Source: Phialocephala subalpina (Eukaryota; Ascomycota; Leotiomycetes; Helotiales; Mollisiaceae). From it: a stretch of DNA of 13,170 nt. The number at the start of each line of letters is the position of its first letter. Within the stretch, counting starts at the first letter, position 1. This document shows positions 8,713-13,170 of this stretch, one piece after another. Under the pieces are notes generated by a model. The model was not told where the DNA came from. It was given only the letters and a program-made list of their open reading frames with translations, and did no database searches. The translations under genes and the position numbers were made by a program. Where the stretch lies: assembly GCA_900073065.1 (NCBI GenBank), contig FJOG01000047.1:36780-49949 (forward strand). The letters run 5' to 3'.

Positions 8713-9474
8713 TTACATAAACTCGACATCTGGAATAGAGGCTCGATTAAACCTCAGTTCCGTTCTCTCCCCACTCAAAGGATCTTTGAAAGTAACGCCG
8801 CGTTTCGTGTGCGTAAAGCTCTTGAAGGTAGCTTTCATAACCTTAAGAAGATCAGCAGAAAAGTGTAGGTCTTCTTCCGCCGCATCGATGAACTGGCCAT
8901 CATCATGGTGGAAAAATTCCTTCACCGCAGCAGCAGCGAATACACCACGCACTAGATGCTCCTGAGGTAGGGATGCCGCAGAAGCAACATGCTGGAGGTT
9001 GATCCAGCAGCCGTTTGTACCAGTGTTGGCCAAAATCAAGCCCTTTACCTGCTCGGCCATCAGAGACTCCATACCAGTGACTTCGCACATGTCAGCTAGC
9101 CTAACGAATTCCAAGATCAGTGTAATCGTTTCCTCCGGTGAGGAGTTGCCGAACACGACTCTATGACTGTATAGCCACTGCACCAACATCTGAAAACTTC
9201 GGACTGTCACAACCCCATCCACCTCTTCTAAGATCGTCGACTGATCTTCATCTTCTTTGAACTTTCCATTGAACGTAGCAGCAAAATATGGGGACTGTTC
9301 GCATAAGAGGGCTTTCGAGAGCTTATACACAATACGCTTTGCAGAGCCGATGTAAATCGTGACTTGAGGACCGTGGTAGAGCGGGAGGACCCTTGAGAAA
9401 CGTAAGTAGAGAACGATTGCTTGTACTAGAATAACTCACGACGCTGTAAATTCTTCGAAAGGTGCCTCAAACAT
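8713..9474 (-). CDS. BTB/POZ domain protein
   Basis: The gene has two exons on the minus strand, 9474-9440 and 9391-8713, giving 237 residues. The 48 bp intron has a GTGAGT donor and TCTCAAG acceptor, and the phase (2+1) is exact. The protein starts MFEAPFEEFTAS. A fungal BTB/POZ fold occupies about residues 22-100, with VTIYIGSAKR, YKLSKALLCEQSPYFAATFN, FKEDE, and then SFQMLVQWLYSHRVVFG. A helical region with FVRLADMCEVTGMESLMAE follows, and a C-terminal TFKDPLSGE. BTB domains dimerise and many serve as Cullin-3 substrate adaptors or transcription cofactors. Fungal members of this kind have no extra domain and an unknown role. A 5' fragment of a paralogue lies just upstream on the same strand (9851-10131). 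The gene is intact with normal composition. Confidence 0.88.
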
Positions 9475-9850
9475 ACTCTCCTGAGGGTTTGTGTACCGTG
9501 ATTTCGACGAGACGTGATGGAAGGTAGCTGGGAGACTGAGACTGTTGTCGAAGGTTTCAAAGAAGAGTTCAAGGCACAACAAGAAATTAAAGTACTGCCA
9601 ATGATAAGAACCTCACTGTTCTAGAATGAATCGAGGCTCGATTCTGCAACTTAGTTTGTGCAAGTACAGACGTGTCTTTTGGAAATAACGCAGCTGTCCT
9701 GCTAAGTTAGACACCTCGCATGAGGGATTCTTGGGAGCTTGTGTGTCACTGGGTCATTGGACGACAGTGTAGAGTTGCAGTTACACGGCATACGTCCAGT
9801 CACACGAACAATGAGACCCGTCGACTCACCGCTTCCGATTGTCATCATTT
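9475..9850. other. BTB upstream region with possible decayed BTB fragment
   Basis: The part nearest 9475 should hold the promoter and leader of the BTB gene. Around 9700-9800 the + strand reads GAGGGATTCTTGGGAGCTT, close to GAGGGCTTTCGAGAGCTT in the BTB gene and GAGGGCTTTCGGGAGCTT in the truncated copy. A splice-donor-like GTGAGT (minus strand) lies at about 9822-9827. A third, strongly decayed copy of the BTB 5' end is therefore possible but weakly supported. Confidence 0.35.
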
Positions 9851-10131
9851 CTAGAGGAGGGCTTTCGGGAGCTTATATTCGTGGCTTGCAGATCCAATGC
9901 GGATTGCAACTTGAGAACTGGTATAGAGTGGGAGAAGCCTATAGTATTAGCTGGAAACAGGTAATAGATATTTGACAATACTAGCGACGTTGCAAAGTCT
10001 TCAAAGGTCGTATCAAGCAGTCTCTCCTGGGCATTTGTGCTCGCCATATCAAGGTGCAGGGCTGGTGGGGATGCTTGCGCAGGTTCGGCTGTGCTCGCGG
10101 CATCTGCGGCTCTGTTACATCCCGTCATCAA
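9851..10131 (-). pseudogene. Truncated BTB paralogue (5' fragment)
   Basis: Minus-strand exons 10047-9986 and 9917-9851 join in the same 2+1 phase as the neighbouring BTB gene. They encode 42 residues from the ATG at 10047, including LLDTTFEDFATS and QVAIRIGSASHEYKLPKALL before a TAG. These match the neighbour's FEAPFEEFTAS and QVTIYIGSAKR...YKLSKALL. Homology ends at the stop, so the rest of the BTB fold is missing. The 68 bp intron starts GCTAGT instead of GT; it has a GCTAATAC branch-like site and ends CCAG. The frame is also open upstream to an ATG at 10131, which would add a 28-residue Ala/Pro-rich leader. It is most likely a pseudogene from a partial tandem duplication. A short expressed peptide is less likely. 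Confidence 0.65.
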
Positions 10132-10197
10132 ACCTCGTTTCTTTCGCTTCTGCTATCATCAGACCTGCGACCTCATCAAACAGCTGTCATAAACAAA
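10048..10197 (+). promoter_or_regulatory. Leader/promoter region of the 175-aa gene
   Basis: This gap of about 150 bp separates the start of the BTB fragment (-) from the start of the next gene (+), so the two are divergent. It contains pyrimidine-rich tracts (TTTCTTTCGCTTCTGC, about 10138-10153) and ends in an A-rich context, AAACAAAATGG, which is favourable for initiation. No TATA box is evident. Confidence 0.35.
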
Positions 10198-10774
10198 ATG
10201 GTACTGCTAAGAGATGTCCAGGGCAGGGTTTACAAATTCAAGAGCAGGTCAGAATGCTTGGGTTTGGGCGTGCTTACTCTCGATGTCACAGACATCGTGC
10301 GCAGCCATATGGTACTTGTCGTAGATATTGTGCCAGGAAAGGTGGATTATGTGAAAGTCATGACAGTGAGTACTTAAATTTCAAACAGTCATCTGCTAAC
10401 ATCAAATCCTCCAGATTACCTCGACGTTGAAGGATGACGGCGACTACGTCCCGATCTCGCCAACACCAAAGAAGGGCTATGCAATCCAACTTCGACTTCG
10501 AAACTACCATGAAGGGCATCATCGAGATGCTGCGCGACTCATTCCGATATTGCCAAAGTATTCATACTTAAAGATCGATTCATCCTACGAGGTACCGATA
10601 CAAATGTTGGTCGAGGGACTATATTGTCTAGGCAATCCTTTAATGACTTGGCCTAAACATCAAGGCGGTCTGGGGGAGCTTCGAGATCATGTTCGACGTC
10701 GTGATTTGACTCGCAAGAAAGAGGAGCTATACTGCACGACAGATGATCAGAGTGAAGAGGAGGACGGCGTTTGA
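10198..10774 (+). CDS. Hypothetical protein, 175 aa, one intron
   Basis: Exons 10198-10365 and 10415-10774 give 175 residues. The 49 bp intron has a GTGAGT donor, a perfect GCTAAC branch site and a CCAG acceptor, and it joins the frames in phase 0. The ATG has a strong context (CAAAATGG). The N-terminal half is rich in beta-strand-like hydrophobics (GRVYKFKS, GVLTLDVTDIV, MVLVVDIVPGKVDYVKVMT). The middle has DDGDYVPISPTPKKGYAIQL, and the tail is acidic (DDQSEEEDGV). There is no signal peptide, membrane segment or catalytic motif that I can name. The YVPISPTPKKGY block recalls uncharacterised proteins of plant-associated ascomycetes, but I cannot verify this. Function is unknown. Confidence 0.72.
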
Positions 10775-10810
10775 CAAGACTTGTTCTGGCGAAGACTTCA
10801 ATCCCATCAC

Positions 10811-10842
10811 CCGAACTACCAGCTGAAAAGTCGGTAGTTCGG
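10811..10842 (+). other. Inverted repeat / stem-loop in the 3' flank
   Basis: CCGAACTACC and GGTAGTTCGG form a perfect 10-bp stem around a 12-base loop, 37 bases after the stop codon of the 175-aa gene. It probably falls within the 3' untranslated region. It might influence mRNA 3' end formation or stability, or be a remnant of a small inverted-repeat element; the sequence does not decide. Confidence 0.6.
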
Positions 10843-10932
10843 TACATATCGCAGGATGACTGCGGATATGTGTCTGTTCAACGATCAGATAGCGCCCAGG
10901 TTCATTTGGAACTGTCGACGTAGGGTTATATA

Positions 10933-10952
10933 ATACTGGACCATTCCAGTAT
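10933..10952 (+). other. Small inverted repeat
   Basis: ATACTGG and CCAGTAT are perfect 7-bp arms around a 6-base loop. This is the second stem-loop within 150 bases. Function is unknown. Confidence 0.4.
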
Positions 10953-11141
10953 GATATAGTAGGATTGGAGGCTATGAAAGTCATATGCAGGAGTCGACTA
11001 GAGTCGAGTGGGCAATATGTATCATTTATAGGGCCCCAAAATCAAGACTTGAATTGGCTATGAGATGTCGCGTGCAGACTCCAATCCTGTTTTGCAGAGG
11101 TCGATTCTTTAGACCAGCCATCTGTCTGTCTTATGGCTACC

Positions 11142-12272
11142 TCAGGATATTGATTCAGATCTTCCCTGGTTACTGGCCTTCTCCTCCTTCTCCAACTTCT
11201 TCGCTTTCTTCTTCGCCAGCTTTTTCTCTTTCTTCGCCTTCCTCGCTTTCTTTCTCTCCTTCTTCGCCTTCCTCGTCTTCTTCTTTTCCTTCTCCTTCTT
11301 CGACTTCTCCTCCTCCTTCGCCTTCGCCAACGCCTTCGCCTTTTCCTCCTTCTTCGCATTACTCGCCTTCTTCTTCTCCTTTTTCGCCTTCTCCTTCCCC
11401 TTCTCCTTCGCCTCCTCTTTGGCAATCTCCATGCCTCCTAATTTATTTGAAAGAGCCTTCGCCGTTTTCACTATTCTCCAGCGTCGTTTCTGCACATTCA
11501 GCTCTCCAAATCTTGTCGTCCAAGTAGTAGTATTATCCACTGGCCATATCTGGTAGGAGATATTCTCGGCCCCTTTTACGGTTAAATGCACTATTTTAAT
11601 TCGGGATACCGCACTTATCCCTAATATCCCCTTCACAATTGGCTCCTCTATTACTTAGTAATTGGTTTAATTAAATAAATGGAATCTTTCTAGAGGAGGT
11701 AATAATAATACTATAACCCTTTCGCCTCTCGAGATGTACTATACGAAAAGAGTCGAAGCTCCTTTTACGTACTTACTCTATGCGTCGCTCGATTTTTGAT
11801 TCCGTAAGCATAGTAAATGCGATAAGTCCATTAAAGGACCCATTGCTATAATTAGTATCTATATCCTATGTTCATTTGCTTAGCGCTAAGCTTTATCGCG
11901 CGGGATGCCGCTCTATAAGACTTGACTATTGTAGCGCCATGTGTCCCCTTGGAACTGCCGATGGATCCGCGCTTCTTCATCTGCTTTTAGATACTGTGGG
12001 ACGAGTACTATGACGAGAAATAAAGCGCTTTGAGTTCCCTTCTAGAGGCCCATCTTGGGACTCTGTCGAAGACGCTTCCGTCGTTCGAGTTCAGAATGCT
12101 TACTATTAATTCGGCGTGACACTCATTTAATAACAGCTAGAATGGAAAGATATTCGTATGAGGCAAGTAGGGATAGCCATGGCGGGTGCGGGGTAATATT
12201 CAGCCTCACTAATCCGGTACCGTTAGACCACTCCGCTCGAGTCACGAAAAAACAACGTGGACTAATTCGATA
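11142..12272 (-). pseudogene. Decayed ORF with Lys/Glu/Ala-rich C-terminus
   Basis: One minus-strand frame can be followed from about 12272 to the stop at 11142-11144, roughly 376 codons. It is interrupted by about ten stops, nine of them TAA or TAG, which RIP of CAA/CAG/TGG would give. The last 164 codons are fully open. Readable stretches include LVPQYLKADEEARIHRQF, GDTWRYNSQVL, ILIIAMGPLMDLSHLLCLRN, LPPLERFHLFN, VIEEPIVKGILG and IKIVHLTVKGAENISYQIWP. Then comes a long charged tail of KEEAKEK/KKEKKK-type repeats that should form a helix or coiled coil. I do not recognise the family; transposon-borne and host genes are both possible. The frame ends next to the RIP-mutated repeat at 12275, which may explain its mutations. 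The true start is unknown. Confidence 0.45.
11172..11420 (-). repeat. CTTCTTCGC-type low-complexity tract
   Basis: The + strand is a degenerate mix of CTTCTTCGC, TTTCTCC and CTCCTTC units, nearly pure pyrimidine. On the minus strand it encodes the Lys/Glu/Ala tail of the decayed frame. Long Ser/Pro or Arg frames in other readings across the same tract are products of composition and are not genes. Confidence 0.85.
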
Positions 12273-12274
12273 GT

Positions 12275-12541
12275 ATGGCGGGGCGATCTATTCTACTTCA
12301 AAAATCCTTATTTGTAGTAGTAATTTCGGAGGTTTGTACTAGCCACGTGTCCCTTAGTACATAAGGAGCTTTCTATTCTCTAAGAAATAATAAGAACCTT
12401 TTACTACTTTATTTTATTAGCTTTACTACGTATAACGAATAATTATAAAAGCGAAATCAAATATTTATTAAAAACTTATAAGTTTATTATAATTATATAA
12501 AATTAAATAATTTTCCTTTAAAAAAGCTATTATTTTTTTAT
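12275..12541 (+). repeat. Direct repeat copy 2 (partner at 168-440)
   Basis: This is the less mutated copy of the dispersed repeat. Its first 130 bases keep CpA and TpG (GTATGGCGGGGCG, CCACGTGTCCC, AGTACATAAGGAGC), while the second half is as AT-rich as copy 1. It gives the best view of the ancestral sequence. Its left end coincides with the right edge of the normal-composition island, so it may be close to a true element terminus. Confidence 0.8.
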
Positions 12542-13170
12542 ATTAGCGAGTAAAATCGAGAGTTTTAAAGTAATATTATTTAAACGTTATAAATTACAAT
12601 TTATAAGAATTATATTTTAAATACTGCGATTACTATTAGAGAATTTAAATTATTAAAATTCGAAGGTTAAAAATTAATTAACGAAAAGTAAACTTTTTTA
12701 TTTATTAATTTATTGATTTAAAATTAAAAAAATTAAATTACGAAATAACGAAATTGCGAAAAAGTATTAATTCTTAAAATTTACGTATTAAATTATTCGA
12801 TATAATCGGTATAATAGCGAATAAAAGAAAAAAAAGTTAATTTACGATAATTAAATATAGAAATTAATTCTCAAATTAATATTATTTTTATTAGAAATTA
12901 GAATACGAATATTAAAAACTTATCGTAAAAATAAAAAGAAATTCGTATTTTAAAAAACGAAATTATAGCGTTATTTTATATTTTAATTTTAATTTTTTTA
13001 AGAATCGTAATATAAAAAATACTCGAAATAATCTTAATATTAAATTTGTAATAATTTAAAGAATATTAATATTTACGAAAAAACACGAAATAAATTTAAA
13101 TAAAAGTTTTTATACGAGAAAAAAAAAAGCAATAATACGCTTTATTTAAATAATTAAAAAAATTAAATTT
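12542..13170. repeat. RIP-mutated AT-rich repeat block (right)
   Basis: Composition is the same as in the left block: TpA-rich, CpA/TpG-poor, with no open frames. It continues beyond the window. It no longer aligns clearly with the sequence that follows copy 1. No protein homology is readable by eye. Confidence 0.8.

Larger units (their letters stand above)
10775..11141. other. Intergenic region with inverted repeats
   Basis: The interval holds the 3' flank of the 175-aa gene and then unassigned DNA up to the decayed minus-strand frame. Apart from two stem-loops (10811-10842, 10933-10952) and a small palindrome (CGACTAGAGTCG, about 10995), I see nothing definite. No gene is supported. Confidence 0.5.

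Noticed and set aside
10985..11527. 180-codon + strand frame rich in Ser and Pro, and an Arg-rich minus frame at 11042-11425
   Set aside because: Both are other-frame readings of the CTTCTTCGC low-complexity tract. Only the Lys/Glu/Ala frame continues meaningfully beyond it.
1..13170. Mitochondrial or bacterial origin of the AT-rich parts
   Set aside because: The AT bias is patchy, tied to repeats, and specifically lacks CpA/TpG while keeping CpG. That fits nuclear RIP; there are no mitochondrial genes or bacterial gene packing.

Overview
The window looks like accessory DNA from a RIP-competent filamentous ascomycete (Pezizomycotina). A Dothideomycete is my best guess, by inference only. Three things point there: long blocks almost purged of CpA/TpG and full of TpA, the footprint of repeat-induced point mutation; introns of 47-68 bp with GTRAGT-like donors and CTAAY-like branch sites; and protein types typical of these fungi (a HET-NACHT-WD40 incompatibility NLR and a fungal BTB/POZ protein). 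There are no bacterial-style operons, and no tRNA, rRNA or CRISPR signals were found.

Layout. 1-2296 is strongly RIP-mutated repeat DNA. 2297-3453 is a compact, less mutated island that I read as a small non-autonomous LTR retrotransposon (TRIM-like), with two 150 bp LTRs and no coding capacity. After another AT-rich stretch (3454-3793), 3794-6918 is a nearly full-length NLR gene of HET-NACHT-WD40 design killed by RIP. It carries about 36 in-frame stops, all TAA or TAG, and the damage is heavy at the 5' end and light at the 3' end. 6919-7917 has no supported gene.

The normal-composition part (about 7.9-10.8 kb) carries three plausible intact genes, each with one intron: a 148-aa orphan ending in a CaaX box (CVIM) on +, a 237-aa BTB/POZ protein on -, and a 175-aa hypothetical protein on +. 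Between the last two lies a truncated second copy of the BTB gene's 5' end (42 codons plus stop, GC-AG intron), and possibly a third, more decayed copy. 11142 to about 12272 (-) is a decayed reading frame ending in a long Lys/Glu/Ala tail. From about 12275 to the end is RIP-mutated repeat DNA whose first 270 bp match 168-440 in direct orientation, so two copies of one repeat bracket the gene island.

The genes do not form an obvious pathway. The coherent story is genome defence and turnover: repeats, a retrotransposon and an immune-type NLR, all marked by RIP, beside a small set of duplicated accessory genes. Gene models rest on reading frames, splice-site logic and recalled family motifs; no database search was possible.
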